Source of the DNA: Deminuibacter soli
Lineage (GTDB): Bacteria; Bacteroidota; Bacteroidia; Chitinophagales; Chitinophagaceae
Direction: 5' to 3'
NCBI RefSeq assembly: GCF_003412455.1
Contig: NZ_QTJU01000001.1
Coordinates: 186,001 to 250,000 of the forward strand
Length of the DNA: 64,000 bases
Below the pieces are notes generated by a model. That model had not been told where the DNA came from and ran no database searches. It saw only the letters and a list, made by a program, of their open reading frames with translations. Below, in pieces: positions 27,538 through 36,943 of the stretch (position 1 is its first letter; every line of letters starts with the position of its first letter). Position numbers and translations under genes: made by a program.

Positions 27538-30500
27538 TTATAATTTATAGGTTAGCGTAAAACTGTAATTGGCTCCGCGTTGCACTTTGTAATTCACAAA
27601 ATCAAGATCTGCGTTGTAGCCTGCTCCTTTGGGATCGTGGTTGTCGCCCTGGAACCCGCCTGTAACGCCATTATAGGAACGCAGTGTATTACTGTATACC
27701 ACAAATGGCTGCGCCAGTATATCGGCAGCGTTCACCCGCAGTTCCAGTTTTTGCTTAATTAACTGGAAGTTCAGCTGCAGGTCTACCACATCCCTGGGAC
27801 TTTCATACTGTATTAATTCACTGTAAGTGCCCCCGTATACAATGCGGCGACCAAAGCGGTTGTAGCTGATATTAAACCCGAACAATTTCCCGGCATAGGT
27901 TAAACCGCCATTAATTACATAGGGGGTTAATCCCTGTACAGGGCGGTTGTCTTCAACCTTTACTTTTTTTATTGCTCCTGTACTGTCGGTACGGTTGTCA
28001 TAGGTTTCTATCTTACCCTTCAGGTAGCTGAAATTTCCGGAGAAAAAGAAATTGCGCAGTATGGCTGAACCAGGGTTAATGAAGGAAAGCGATTTGCGCA
28101 AATCCAGTTCAATACCTTTTACTTTGGCCTTGTCAAGGTTTTTATAGGTTACGCTGCTATTGGGATTGCCCAGCAGAAAAAAACGTTCAACAGGATCTGT
28201 AAAATCTTTATAAAAGGCAGAGAAAGACAGCACCTCTCCTGCCCCCGGGTAGTATTCTATACGCGCATCGTAGTTTTGAATATGCGTAGTTCTTACAGCT
28301 GAATCGCCATATACATATAACTGTTCAGGGTAATCGTAATACATAAACGAAGAGCGCTCTACAAAATCCGGCCTTGCGAGTGTTTTGCTGTAAGCAGCGC
28401 GCAGGTTTACTTGTTTGGTTATCTGCCAGGTTATGTTTGCAGAAGGCAGCCAGCTTTTTTCCAGCGGAAACTGTCCTCCCTTTGTGTTTATGGTATCTGA
28501 ACTTCCCGACTGGTATACCGTACGTACACTCATTTTATTTCCTTCGTAACGTACCCCGCCCGCTACACGCAACTGTTGCAGCAAACGGAAATCACCCATC
28601 AGGTATACAGACTGCAATGTTTGCTTACCGTTGTATCCATCACCCGTGCTGTTTACAAACACATAAGATGGCCGGTAATACAGGTGGTAATCCTTAAAGT
28701 TCTGTGGTGTTGCAATAGCATAATAGGGTTTGCCTGCCTGCTCATCCACCCAGTTATTGTATACACCACCGCCACCGTCTTTATAAGGATTGATAGCGCG
28801 CAGGCCGCTGGCTGTATAATCGGCCGTTCTCTCTGTATAACCATACCCCGTTTTTATCAGCTGCTTGTTATTGGCGATAGTAAAGGGCAGTTGCAAATTC
28901 ACGCCCGCATTTTTTCTTTCCTCTACCAGTTGCGATGCAAACAACCCTCCCCATACCAGCGGTGTTTCTTTAAAATTATATACAGGTAACCCTGCATTGT
29001 AGCTGGTTCTGCCATACCTGCTGTCTGGCTGATCGCGTTTCAGGTGATTGTAATCCACATACCAGTCAGCCTTCAGCAAATCCCGGCCAATGGTATGCTC
29101 GCCTTCCAATCGTGTTTGCCATAAAGTATTCACCAGCAGGTTAGATGAGGTTCTTGCCTCAGCACTGCCGGTTCCCGCATTAAGAAAGCTTAAACCATTA
29201 TCATTATCATACTGGTTACTTAAGCGCCTGTTGTATAAATTTTTCCAGGCAATGCGATGATGCGCCGTTTTCCAGGCACCATTCAGCAACGCGCCGATGG
29301 CAGTATTAAAGCGGTAGCGTTCGGTAGCATAATCAAAAATCTGTATGCTGCGTTTTTCACCCGCTTCCATTAATTGTTCGTTGCGGTACGTAAGCGCAGC
29401 AGTAAATCCAACCGAACGGCCATTACCAAGCGGTTGCAGCATACCGCCCGCCACCTGGTAATTCTGCACCGGTGTATAATGATAACGGTACGTGCGCCAA
29501 TTGTCTGGAATGCGGCTGCCGATATGACGCATGTATGCTGTATCATTGGCAATTATCGCAGCTGCATACTTCCTGGGATCATAAACTGATCCAAACCATT
29601 TACGGTTATCACCTGCTGCTCCGAAATACTCCGACGGGCTTCTTTTGGTGCTCAAAAAATCGTTTCCCACGCTGGCAGTATTAAAACCCGAACCAATTGT
29701 GATATGCAGGAAATTTTTAGCGGGTACATCACGGGTATTGATCTGCACAAAACCACCGGTAAACTCACTGGGCATATCGGGTGTAGCGGTTTTATTGATC
29801 ACAATGTTATCAATCAGTGCACTGGGTACAATATCAAAGCTAAAGTTGCGACGATTAGGCTCTGTACTGGGGAGCAGCGCACCGTTGATAAGCACGTTAT
29901 TGTAGCGATCACTTACACCACGGATGGTGATAAACTTATCCTGCTGCACTACCACTCCACTCACTCTCTTCAGTACCTGTGCAGCATTATTATCCGGTGT
30001 GGCCTTTATCTGTTCTGCACTAATGCCATCAGAAATAGCCAGATTGTTTTTCTGGCGCGTATATAAAGCGGCCACCGTTTCCCGTTTCAGACTGGTAGTG
30101 ATTAATACACCTGCCAGTGTTCCCGGTGCAGGCGTAAGCGCTGCATTGATGCTGGTTACCGAATCCTGCATCACATTTACATCGGTAATGCGCTTACCCT
30201 TGTAACCAACATAGGTAATATCTGCCGTGTAATTACCTGCCGGCAATACTATACTGAAACGGCCTTCCACATCGGTGGTAACACCCTGTTTGTTCATTAC
30301 CACAGTTGCACCTATTACCGGAGATCCGTTTTTTTCATCCAGCACCTGGCCATCCACCCGCCCGTTTACACCAGCACGTGCAGCTACTTTTAATACACCT
30401 ATATTTTTATTAGCCGCAGTAACGGAAAACTGCAAACCACAATTATCACGCAACCATTTGAGTACTTCACCCAGTGTTGTTTTCTGCATCACCAGCCCGT

Positions 30501-30735
30501 GTACCGGAACTCTTCTAAGCACTGTATTATCAAAAGTAAAAGTATAAGTCGTTTGTTGCTGTAACGATTGCAGTACTGATGCTGCACTTGCATCATCGAA
30601 TTGAACACTCACTTTGTCTTTCAGAGATGACAAAGCAGTTTGTGCAAAGGAAATTGTTGAAAAAATAGACATCAAAAGCACGCAGATGCACACAGCTATC
30701 CGCAAAGCTTTTTTTCTGCTCAGCTTAAGTAACAT
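27538..30735 (-). CDS. TonB-dependent outer-membrane receptor with STN signalling domain
   Basis: Starting at the Met at 30735 (MLLKLSRKKA), 1065 residues; 49 upstream codons from 30882 overlap the FecR gene and are not used. Order: signal peptide (to about 32), STN secretin/TonB short domain (about 40-115), carboxypeptidase-like beta-sandwich (about 128-215), plug (IRGVSDRYNNVLINGALLPS) and a 22-strand beta-barrel ending in YSFTLTYKL. The STN domain and the adjacent FecR and ECF sigma genes indicate a transducing receptor that reports ligand binding to the anti-sigma factor. The plug resembles FecA/CirA-like rather than SusC receptors. Ligand not evident. Confidence 0.92.
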   Translation of the reverse strand: MLLKLSRKKALRIAVCICVLLMSIFSTISFAQTALSSLKDKVSVQFDDASAASVLQSLQQQTTYTFTFDNTVLRRVPVHGLVMQKTTLGEVLKWLRDNCGLQFSVTAANKNIGVLKVAARAGVNGRVDGQVLDEKNGSPVIGATVVMNKQGVTTDVEGRFSIVLPAGNYTADITYVGYKGKRITDVNVMQDSVTSINAALTPAPGTLAGVLITTSLKRETVAALYTRQKNNLAISDGISAEQIKATPDNNAAQVLKRVSGVVVQQDKFITIRGVSDRYNNVLINGALLPSTEPNRRNFSFDIVPSALIDNIVINKTATPDMPSEFTGGFVQINTRDVPAKNFLHITIGSGFNTASVGNDFLSTKRSPSEYFGAAGDNRKWFGSVYDPRKYAAAIIANDTAYMRHIGSRIPDNWRTYRYHYTPVQNYQVAGGMLQPLGNGRSVGFTAALTYRNEQLMEAGEKRSIQIFDYATERYRFNTAIGALLNGAWKTAHHRIAWKNLYNRRLSNQYDNDNGLSFLNAGTGSAEARTSSNLLVNTLWQTRLEGEHTIGRDLLKADWYVDYNHLKRDQPDSRYGRTSYNAGLPVYNFKETPLVWGGLFASQLVEERKNAGVNLQLPFTIANNKQLIKTGYGYTERTADYTASGLRAINPYKDGGGGVYNNWVDEQAGKPYYAIATPQNFKDYHLYYRPSYVFVNSTGDGYNGKQTLQSVYLMGDFRLLQQLRVAGGVRYEGNKMSVRTVYQSGSSDTINTKGGQFPLEKSWLPSANITWQITKQVNLRAAYSKTLARPDFVERSSFMYYDYPEQLYVYGDSAVRTTHIQNYDARIEYYPGAGEVLSFSAFYKDFTDPVERFFLLGNPNSSVTYKNLDKAKVKGIELDLRKSLSFINPGSAILRNFFFSGNFSYLKGKIETYDNRTDSTGAIKKVKVEDNRPVQGLTPYVINGGLTYAGKLFGFNISYNRFGRRIVYGGTYSELIQYESPRDVVDLQLNFQLIKQKLELRVNAADILAQPFVVYSNTLRSYNGVTGGFQGDNHDPKGAGYNADLDFVNYKVQRGANYSFTLTYKL

Positions 30736-30769
30736 AAATTTTATTCGTTGTACGGTTGTTTGGTATCTT

Positions 30770-31813
30770 TTACCGGGTAATGCGCACGGTGTCGCCTTGT
30801 ATTTTAAAATGTAATCCGTGTATAAACAATATATTCTGCAATATTTCAGCTGCCGTTCCGCTTTTAAACACAGCGGTAACACGCCTGTCTGCTATATCCG
30901 CAGTGCTCACCTGTATATGTGTATGGTATTTTCTTTCTATCCTGTGCAATGCATCAGAGAGTGGTATATCATTTAAAACAAAATACCCTTTCCTGTAATC
31001 ATCCTCATTATTGGTGAGCATGCGCCGCATGTTCATTGCGCCTGTTGCCTTCCTGTAAGAGAGCATCTGACCCGGGTTCAGCATTTGTCTTGCACTGGTA
31101 TTACCGTTAGCATCAAGCGATTGAACAGCCACCTTTCCTTGCATTAACGCCACACGGATGGAGCGCTCCTCTTCATATGCTTCCATATTGAATGTTGTAC
31201 CAAGCACCTGCGTTACCAGGTTACCATGTTTCACAGAGAAAGGTTGCTGCTGGTTCTGTGCCACTTCAAAAAACGCTTCACCTTCCAGGTATACTTCCCG
31301 TTGCTGTGTAGCATATTGTACAGGATGGTAGCTAACGGAGCTATAAGCCATCAGCCAGATATGCGTGCCATCAGGCATCACAGCCAGGCGCGTTTCGCTG
31401 CTGCTGTTAATGAGCCGTTTGGCCTTGTCTGCTGCTATTGCTGCCGCTGCATTGCTTTTGTTTTTGGCAGCAGGTGATTGTACAGCCATGCGGTAACCTG
31501 CTATCATCAGCGGAATAAGTACGGCTGCTGCACCTGCCAGGTACCAGCGTTTATACACCGCGCGCATGCTAACCAGTTTACCATCAGGTCTTGTTTCCGC
31601 AACAGCCTTCTTCAATGCCTTTGCCAGGTTGCGGGCCATCGCATGCGGCATTACCTCCGGTTCAATATGTACAGCCTCACTGCTGAACAGCGCATGTAAC
31701 ATGGCATAATCAGGGTGCGGGGCAGTGAGGTAATCCAGCACCGCCTGTTCTTCCTCCGCCGTACACTGGCGGCTGAAATATTTTTTTAAGAGAACTTCAT
31801 CTATTCTGATCAT
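30770..31813 (-). CDS. FecR family anti-sigma factor
   Basis: This 347-residue inner-membrane protein has a cytoplasmic N-terminal domain with the Bacteroidota CTAEEEQAVLDYL pattern, a single membrane helix at about 90-110, a periplasmic FecR domain (about 140-240; LPDGT-like VMPDGTHIWL, REVYLEGEAFFEV, VLGTTFNMEAY) and a C-terminal DUF4974/STN-like domain. It transmits the receptor signal to the ECF sigma factor. It precedes the receptor gene by 34 bases. In most such loci the sigma gene is directly upstream; here an S41 protease gene lies between them and the sigma gene is divergent. Confidence 0.92.
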   Translation of the reverse strand: MIRIDEVLLKKYFSRQCTAEEEQAVLDYLTAPHPDYAMLHALFSSEAVHIEPEVMPHAMARNLAKALKKAVAETRPDGKLVSMRAVYKRWYLAGAAAVLIPLMIAGYRMAVQSPAAKNKSNAAAAIAADKAKRLINSSSETRLAVMPDGTHIWLMAYSSVSYHPVQYATQQREVYLEGEAFFEVAQNQQQPFSVKHGNLVTQVLGTTFNMEAYEEERSIRVALMQGKVAVQSLDANGNTSARQMLNPGQMLSYRKATGAMNMRRMLTNNEDDYRKGYFVLNDIPLSDALHRIERKYHTHIQVSTADIADRRVTAVFKSGTAAEILQNILFIHGLHFKIQGDTVRITR

Positions 31814-31895
31814 GACATCTACTTCACGTTGCCGGTAAAAAAAAGTGAACCACTGAAAGCGGGCTTAATATTAAGTTAACATAGCATGGGGTACA

Positions 31896-33293
31896 CTATC
31901 TCGGAATTGTGACCGCAGGCGCCAGCATGGCATCGGCGGCCGCACTGTTTTTATACGCCTGCACCGGCGCATACGTGTGGCGCAGGTTAGTTTCGGTTAC
32001 TGCAACCCTGCCGTAAATGGTTTGCAGGGCCTGTTGTACCAGGGGATCTGCCACGCTGCCTTCTGGCTGAAGCGGGAATACCGACAATTCATTGATATAT
32101 AGGAAGGGGGCAATGCCTTTATTATAATTGCCGGTGCCATTGGCGTTAAACAGTTTGTAAATGGTAGGCTGCAATACCCAGTTTATTTGCCTGGGTGTGC
32201 GCATGTCGCTGATCTGGAAACTGGCTTCATCTTTACCCAGCGTGGTATCGCCCAGTTGTATTACCTGTGCATAGGGCTTTACCGATTGCACCAGCAGCTC
32301 TGCCGCAGATACAGTGCTGCGGGTAGTGAGTATAAAAACACGTTTTAATGAAAGACTGCGTGCGGCCAGGTCGCTGAATGTTTTGCCCGAGGGATTAATG
32401 GCTGTGCGCAGTATGCCGTCAAAAGTATAGGTACGTTTGCCGCCATTGCCGTTCCCCTGGAAAACTGCAAAGGTGGAGGTTGCCTGTACATTCACCAGCA
32501 TGGCTGCAAGCTTGGCCGCTGTGCTGGTACTGCCGCCGGGGTTGTAACGCAGGTCAACAATGCATTCGCTGGCGCCTGCCTGTTTTATTTTTTCCATTGC
32601 CGTTAGCAGGGACACATCATACTGTTCATCAAAAGCATTGTAAAAGAGGTAACCGGTTGTTACACCATTGTATTGAAACAACCGTGTTGCTACCACGGGG
32701 TTCTCTGCAATATAGGCTGCTGCAAGCTGCAGGGTGCCACGGTTTTGCACCTGGCTATTGCTGAATACAACTGTATCCATGGTAAAAGTATGGCCTGAAT
32801 GCAATACCTCATCTATTGTTGCAACATTGGATATGGTTACTGCGGTATTGTTCACTGCAACAAAACAACTGCCCCTGCGCAAGCCTTTATTCCATGCCGT
32901 ACTCATTGCGGCAACATGCAGCACCACACCCGTTAAGGCATTGGGGTTGGCAGGGTGCTGTACCCATGCGTATTGAAAGCCATATTGCGCAAAGGTTGGT
33001 TTTACTGCAGTGCTGGTAATGCCGTTGCTGACAGAAGAGAAACGGTCTTCTTTGGCGAGCAGGCTTTTAAAAAAGTCAGCAACAGGCAAACTGATATCAG
33101 GATGGGCAGGCATGGACTGGTTCCAGTAATAATAATAACGCATGCTATCGTACACCCAGGCATTTATTTTGCCAAGCGAATCTGTTGGTGCCGGAAACGG
33201 TGTGTCAACATCTTTTTTATGACAGGCAGTACATTGCCAGAGAAAGGCAATGGCAGTCAGCAAGTGTAGCAAGGTGCAGGGTGTATTTTTCAT
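31896..33293 (-). CDS. S41 family peptidase, lipoprotein
   Basis: From the Met at 33293, 465 residues with a lipoprotein signal (QCTACHKK; Cys24 the probable lipid site). A PDZ-like segment lies near 115-165. The S41 catalytic domain shows VDLRYNPGG and the nucleophile region TRSTVSAAELL, with a likely general-base Lys in TLGKDEASF. S41 proteases (CtpA/Prc type) process periplasmic proteins. Its position between the FecR gene (82 bases downstream) and the divergent sigma gene suggests it may cleave a component of the signalling path; Prc is known to process FecR-type anti-sigma factors in Pseudomonas. That link is inference. Confidence 0.85.
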   Translation of the reverse strand: MKNTPCTLLHLLTAIAFLWQCTACHKKDVDTPFPAPTDSLGKINAWVYDSMRYYYYWNQSMPAHPDISLPVADFFKSLLAKEDRFSSVSNGITSTAVKPTFAQYGFQYAWVQHPANPNALTGVVLHVAAMSTAWNKGLRRGSCFVAVNNTAVTISNVATIDEVLHSGHTFTMDTVVFSNSQVQNRGTLQLAAAYIAENPVVATRLFQYNGVTTGYLFYNAFDEQYDVSLLTAMEKIKQAGASECIVDLRYNPGGSTSTAAKLAAMLVNVQATSTFAVFQGNGNGGKRTYTFDGILRTAINPSGKTFSDLAARSLSLKRVFILTTRSTVSAAELLVQSVKPYAQVIQLGDTTLGKDEASFQISDMRTPRQINWVLQPTIYKLFNANGTGNYNKGIAPFLYINELSVFPLQPEGSVADPLVQQALQTIYGRVAVTETNLRHTYAPVQAYKNSAAADAMLAPAVTIPR

Positions 33294-33351
33294 GACCACT
33301 AAAATGACCATTCCCGCTTATCCATAAAAAAGCGACTGATGAAGGAATTGT

Positions 33352-33359
33352 TATCTTTA
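33352..33359 (+). promoter_or_regulatory. Possible -7 promoter box of the sigma gene
   Basis: TATCTTTA differs by one base from the Bacteroidota -7 consensus TAnnTTTG and lies 70 bases before the sigma start codon, in the 135-base divergent spacer. No convincing -33 TTG was found. Confidence 0.3.
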
Positions 33360-33428
33360 AAAAACAAGCTGTACAGCTCCGGAGCTTTCTGGATATTTAT
33401 GTCCCAACAAGTGCATAGCTGATCAACT

Positions 33429-33983
33429 ATGAAAGCCCGCGAAAAAACATTTGAACGCATTTATCAGCAAACCAGTACATCGCTGTATGCCTACGTTAAA
33501 AAGTTCATTTCGGATACAAGCGAAATACAGGATATACTGCAACAGTGTTATATAAAGCTCTGGCTGCGGATGGATGATGTGGTTGACGGGGAAAATCTTT
33601 TACCCCTGCTGATCACTTACTCTAAAAACCTGATGATTGATTCACTGCGTAAAACAGCAGGTGAAAAGAAAAAACATCAGGCCTATCATGCAGCCAAAGA
33701 TGAAATGGTAGATATGGAAAAGCAATTGCTGAATCGTGAAACCATACAGGAAATAAGTGAGGCCATTGCAAAAATGCCCCACAAACGCCGCGAGATTTTC
33801 CTGCTGCGGAAAGAACAGGGATTAAGCGCTGCAGAAATTGCAGCACAGCTCAACATTAGCAAACGCGCGGTGCACAAGCATTTGACAGAAGCCGTACGCT
33901 ATCTCAAAACAAATGTAGTGGCTGTAGATATTATTGCTATCTTGTTTTTGTACAGCATGCCTGTACTGGATGTGCTGCCATAA
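33429..33983 (+). CDS. ECF-type RNA polymerase sigma factor
   Basis: This 184-residue protein has sigma region 2 (about 10-75; DILQQCYIKLWLRMDD) and region 4 with a helix-turn-helix (about 112-162; MPHKRREIFLLRKEQGLSAAEIAAQLNISKRAVHKHL). A hydrophobic C-terminal tail (VVAVDIIAILFLYSMPVL) is common in Bacteroidota ECF factors. It should direct transcription of the FecR/TonB receptor operon when released by FecR. It is transcribed divergently from the S41 peptidase and ends at a strong terminator. Confidence 0.92.
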   Translation: MKAREKTFERIYQQTSTSLYAYVKKFISDTSEIQDILQQCYIKLWLRMDDVVDGENLLPLLITYSKNLMIDSLRKTAGEKKKHQAYHAAKDEMVDMEKQLLNRETIQEISEAIAKMPHKRREIFLLRKEQGLSAAEIAAQLNISKRAVHKHLTEAVRYLKTNVVAVDIIAILFLYSMPVLDVLP

Positions 33984-34009
33984 CGACCGTCAACGCTACT
34001 TGCTTATAC

Positions 34010-34045
34010 AAAAAGAGGTATTCCATGGAATGCCTCTTTGTTTTA
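34010..34045 (+). terminator. Intrinsic terminator of the sigma factor gene
   Basis: AAAGAGGTATTCCA pairs with TGGAATGCCTCTTT (one G-U pair), followed by GTTTT. It begins 26 bases after the stop codon. Confidence 0.85.
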
Positions 34046-34278
34046 CCGGAACAAACCCTTCATGCACAAAAACAACTGTAGCACCAATGGACTAATGGAT
34101 CATCATCCATCGGTCCCTAGACGAGCGGTACACGAGCGGTAGAAGAATGGACCAGTAAACGAAAAAATTGAACATTGAAACAATTGAACTATTTGAACCG
34201 CCTTCCCTCCAATCAACTTTAAACTTCAAACGTTAAACCTTAAACCATCGCACCAATGAGCTTAACTAAACGGCATTG
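34046..34278. repeat. Degenerate intergenic repeats between sigma and AraC genes
   Basis: No ORF. The stretch is made of loosely repeated phrases: GAGCGGTA twice near 34124-34141, TTGAA/AATTGAA phrases at 34167-34198, and TTTAAACTTCAAACGTTAAACC-like short repeats near 34218-34245. It ends with TTAACTAAACGGCATTG at 34262-34278, a third copy of the arm of the element at 12456, which also encodes the last residues and stop of the AraC gene. Confidence 0.5.
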
Positions 34279-35192
34279 GTATACGATTGGTAAACCCCGG
34301 GGGTTATGCCTTCTGTTTTACGGAATACGCGGATAAAGTAATTCACATCAGTAAAACCGCAGAGCTGGCTTACCTGCGGTAATGAGTACCGCGGCTGCGC
34401 CAGCAATTGTTTGGCCAGCTTTACCCTTTCCCTGTTAATGTATTCCAGCGGTGTAATGCCAAACTGTTCCCTGAACCATTTGAAGAAAATATTGCGGCTT
34501 AAATACGCTTTACGGCTCAGTGTATCTACCAGTATTTTTTCGGTAAGGTGTTCATGAATGTAGTGCAGCACATAATGCAGGCGGCTTTGGTTACAGCTGG
34601 TATCAGTTTCTGCTTTTACCTGTTGCAGGTGCTGGTGCTGCAGCAGGCGTATCAGCAGTTCTTTCATATTCAGATCTGCATAAATGTTTTTAGAAGTATC
34701 GCCGCTGCTGCATACGCGGATCAGTTTATTAATCAGGTGAGTGACTTCATCATCGTTTTCAAAATGATACCGGTTAAACTGCAGCTCCCACTGGTGCTGC
34801 TCGTTCTGCTGGTTGTAATAGGCGTTCAGGTAATCTACCGTATTGCGCAGGTAACTGCCATCAATGGCCAGCGCAATACACTGCGTGGGATTTTCAGCAG
34901 AGGCTTCGGGAAAGTCGATCACCATGGCTTCGCGTGCAGGCACAATCACCGATTCGCCGGGCAGGTAATCAAAAGCAGGTTCTTCAAACAGGTGCATTAT
35001 TTTTTTGCCCCGCACCATGCTTGTGATCACCACATCATCAAAAGCGAGGGGTACATGATAGGCCTGCTGATAACTTTCGAACACATTTAACTCACAGTTG
35101 TTCAAATTAAATACCCGCCTGTTCTCTACCAGCGTTTGTAACAGCCTGGGATGCGTGAGAGGAACCGGCTCCGGCAAATGCTTTATCGCCAT
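34266..35192 (-). CDS. AraC family transcriptional regulator
   Basis: This 308-residue protein has an N-terminal AraC_N-type sensing domain (about 20-185; VITSMVRGKKIMHLF, LPGESVIVPA) and a C-terminal double helix-turn-helix (about 205-305; KAYLSRNIFFKWFREQFGITPLEYINRERV, LCGFTDVNYFIRVFRKTEG). It is divergent from the AldB-like dehydrogenase and is the obvious candidate to activate it in response to an aldehyde or its alcohol (inference). The 158-base divergent spacer holds a pair of direct repeats 21 bases apart and a 12-bp palindrome. Confidence 0.92.
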   Translation of the reverse strand: MAIKHLPEPVPLTHPRLLQTLVENRRVFNLNNCELNVFESYQQAYHVPLAFDDVVITSMVRGKKIMHLFEEPAFDYLPGESVIVPAREAMVIDFPEASAENPTQCIALAIDGSYLRNTVDYLNAYYNQQNEQHQWELQFNRYHFENDDEVTHLINKLIRVCSSGDTSKNIYADLNMKELLIRLLQHQHLQQVKAETDTSCNQSRLHYVLHYIHEHLTEKILVDTLSRKAYLSRNIFFKWFREQFGITPLEYINRERVKLAKQLLAQPRYSLPQVSQLCGFTDVNYFIRVFRKTEGITPGVYQSYTNAV

Positions 35193-35247
35193 AGCAACAA
35201 CCTTTGGTTACCCTTAAGTTAACGCAAATTGCTGCTATGCCATTATT

Positions 35248-35299
35248 AAAAGTACAATTGTGCTATAGAAAAGTACAAAAATGTGCGGGTTTGCAAACC
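35248..35299. promoter_or_regulatory. Candidate AraC operator region
   Basis: AAAAGTACAA occurs at 35248-35257 and again at 35269-35278, exactly 21 bases apart (two helical turns on the same face), the spacing expected for an AraC-type dimer. The palindrome GGTTTGCAAACC lies at 35288-35299. All are between the divergent araC-type and aldB-like genes. Confidence 0.5.
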
Positions 35300-35350
35300 A
35301 GTTCATGAAACTTAGCAGTATTGTTTGTTAATCAATAAAATGCCTGTCAT

Positions 35351-36883
35351 ATGAGTACCTCAGCACAAGCTGCGCCCAAAGCCCCTGCGGCTGCGCGCCC
35401 GGCTTTCAAAGAAAAATATGATCATTATATCGATGGTCAGTTTACGCCACCTGCATCCGGTGAATATTTTGATAATATATCCCCGATTGATGGCAAGGTG
35501 TTTACACAAGCTGCGCGGGGTAACGCGCAGGATATCGAAAAAGCGATTGCCGCAGCCCGCAAGGCGTTTGCCACCTGGGGTAAAAGCGGAGCCGCTTACA
35601 GAAGCAACCTGCTGCTGAAAATTGCGCAGGTTGTGGAAGACAATATACCCTATCTCGCTACCGTAGAAACCATTGACAACGGTAAACCTATCCGGGAAAC
35701 CATCAATGCCGATCTGCCGCTTGTAGTAGATCATTTCCGCTACTTTGCCGGCGTTATCCGCAGCGAAGAAGGTACGGTTAGCGAGCATGACGAAAATACC
35801 GTAAGCATTAACCTGCACGAACCCATTGGCGTGGTTGGCCAGATTATTCCCTGGAACTTCCCGCTGCTGATGGCTGCCTGGAAAATAGCACCGGCGCTGG
35901 CTGCAGGCTGCTGTGTTGTGGTAAAGCCGGCCGAGCAAACACCCACCGGCATTATGTGCCTGATGGAGCTGATTGGCGATATACTGCCGCCCGGTGTGCT
36001 GAACGTTGTAACCGGTTTCGGTTTTGAAGCCGGCAAACCCCTTGCTTCTTCACCCAATGTGCAGAAAGTGGCCTTTACCGGCGAAACCACTACAGGCAGG
36101 CTGATTATGCAATATGCTTCGGAAAACCTGATTCCCGTAACCATGGAACTGGGCGGAAAAAGTCCGAACATATTTATGAAAAGCGTGATGGATGAAGATG
36201 ATGATTTTTTAGACAAGGCTGTAGAAGGCGCCGTACTGTTTGCTTTTAACCAGGGCGAAGTGTGTACCTGTCCCAGCCGCATTTTGGTGCACGAAGACAT
36301 TTGCGACCGTTTTATGGAAAAAGTAATACAGCGCACCAATGCCATACGCATGGGCAACCCGCTGGATGAAACGGTGATGATGGGTGCGCAGGCCAGTGAA
36401 GACCAGTACAACAAAATTCTGAGCTATCTCGACATTGGCAAACAGGAAGGCGCACAGGTTTTAACCGGTGGCGAAGCTTATCATCAGAACAGCGGGCTGG
36501 AGCATGGCTACTATATTAAACCCACTATTTTCAAGGGCAACAATAAAATGCGCATTTTCCAGGAAGAGATATTCGGCCCTGTTGTATGCGTAACCACTTT
36601 TAAAACAAATGAAGAAGCAATTGCCATTGCCAACGATACATTGTATGGCCTGGGCGCAGGTGTGTGGACAAGGGATGCGCATGAGCTGTACCAGCTGCCA
36701 AAAGCCATTCAGGCGGGCCGTGTTTGGGTAAACTGTTACCATGCCTACCCTGCACACGCGCCGTTTGGTGGTTATAAAAAGTCCGGTTTTGGAAGGGAAA
36801 CACACAAAATGATGCTCAACCATTACCGTCAAACCAAAAACATGTTGATCTCATACAGTAAACAAAAACTCGGTTTTTTCTGA
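35351..36883 (+). CDS. aldB: NAD(P)-dependent aldehyde dehydrogenase, AldB/ExaC type
   Basis: This 510-residue cytosolic enzyme oxidises aldehydes (acetaldehyde is typical for the group) to acids. The catalytic nucleophile is Cys305 ([12 protein letters not shown]) and the general base Glu266 (MELGGKSPN); [11 protein letters not shown] and FTGETTTGR form the cofactor site. Length, N-terminus and the C-terminal [21 protein letters not shown] segment match E. coli AldB closely from memory. It is followed 60 bases later by a DUF779 gene, a partnership common for this enzyme class. Confidence 0.93.
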   Translation: MSTSAQAAPKAPAAARPAFKEKYDHYIDGQFTPPASGEYFDNISPIDGKVFTQAARGNAQDIEKAIAAARKAFATWGKSGAAYRSNLLLKIAQVVEDNIPYLATVETIDNGKPIRETINADLPLVVDHFRYFAGVIRSEEGTVSEHDENTVSINLHEPIGVVGQIIPWNFPLLMAAWKIAPALAAGCCVVVKPAEQTPTGIMCLMELIGDILPPGVLNVVTGFGFEAGKPLASSPNVQKVAFTGETTTGRLIMQYASENLIPVTMELGGKSPNIFMKSVMDEDDDFLDKAVEGAVLFAFNQGEVCTCPSRILVHEDICDRFMEKVIQRTNAIRMGNPLDETVMMGAQASEDQYNKILSYLDIGKQEGAQVLTGGEAYHQNSGLEHGYYIKPTIFKGNNKMRIFQEEIFGPVVCVTTFKTNEEAIAIANDTLYGLGAGVWTRDAHELYQLPKAIQAGRVWVNCYHAYPAHAPFGGYKKSGFGRETHKMMLNHYRQTKNMLISYSKQKLGFF

Positions 36884-36943
36884 TTGTTGGTAAGGGGCGC
36901 CGTTCTCTAATGGCGCCTACATTTTTCCCCTTCAATTTATTGT

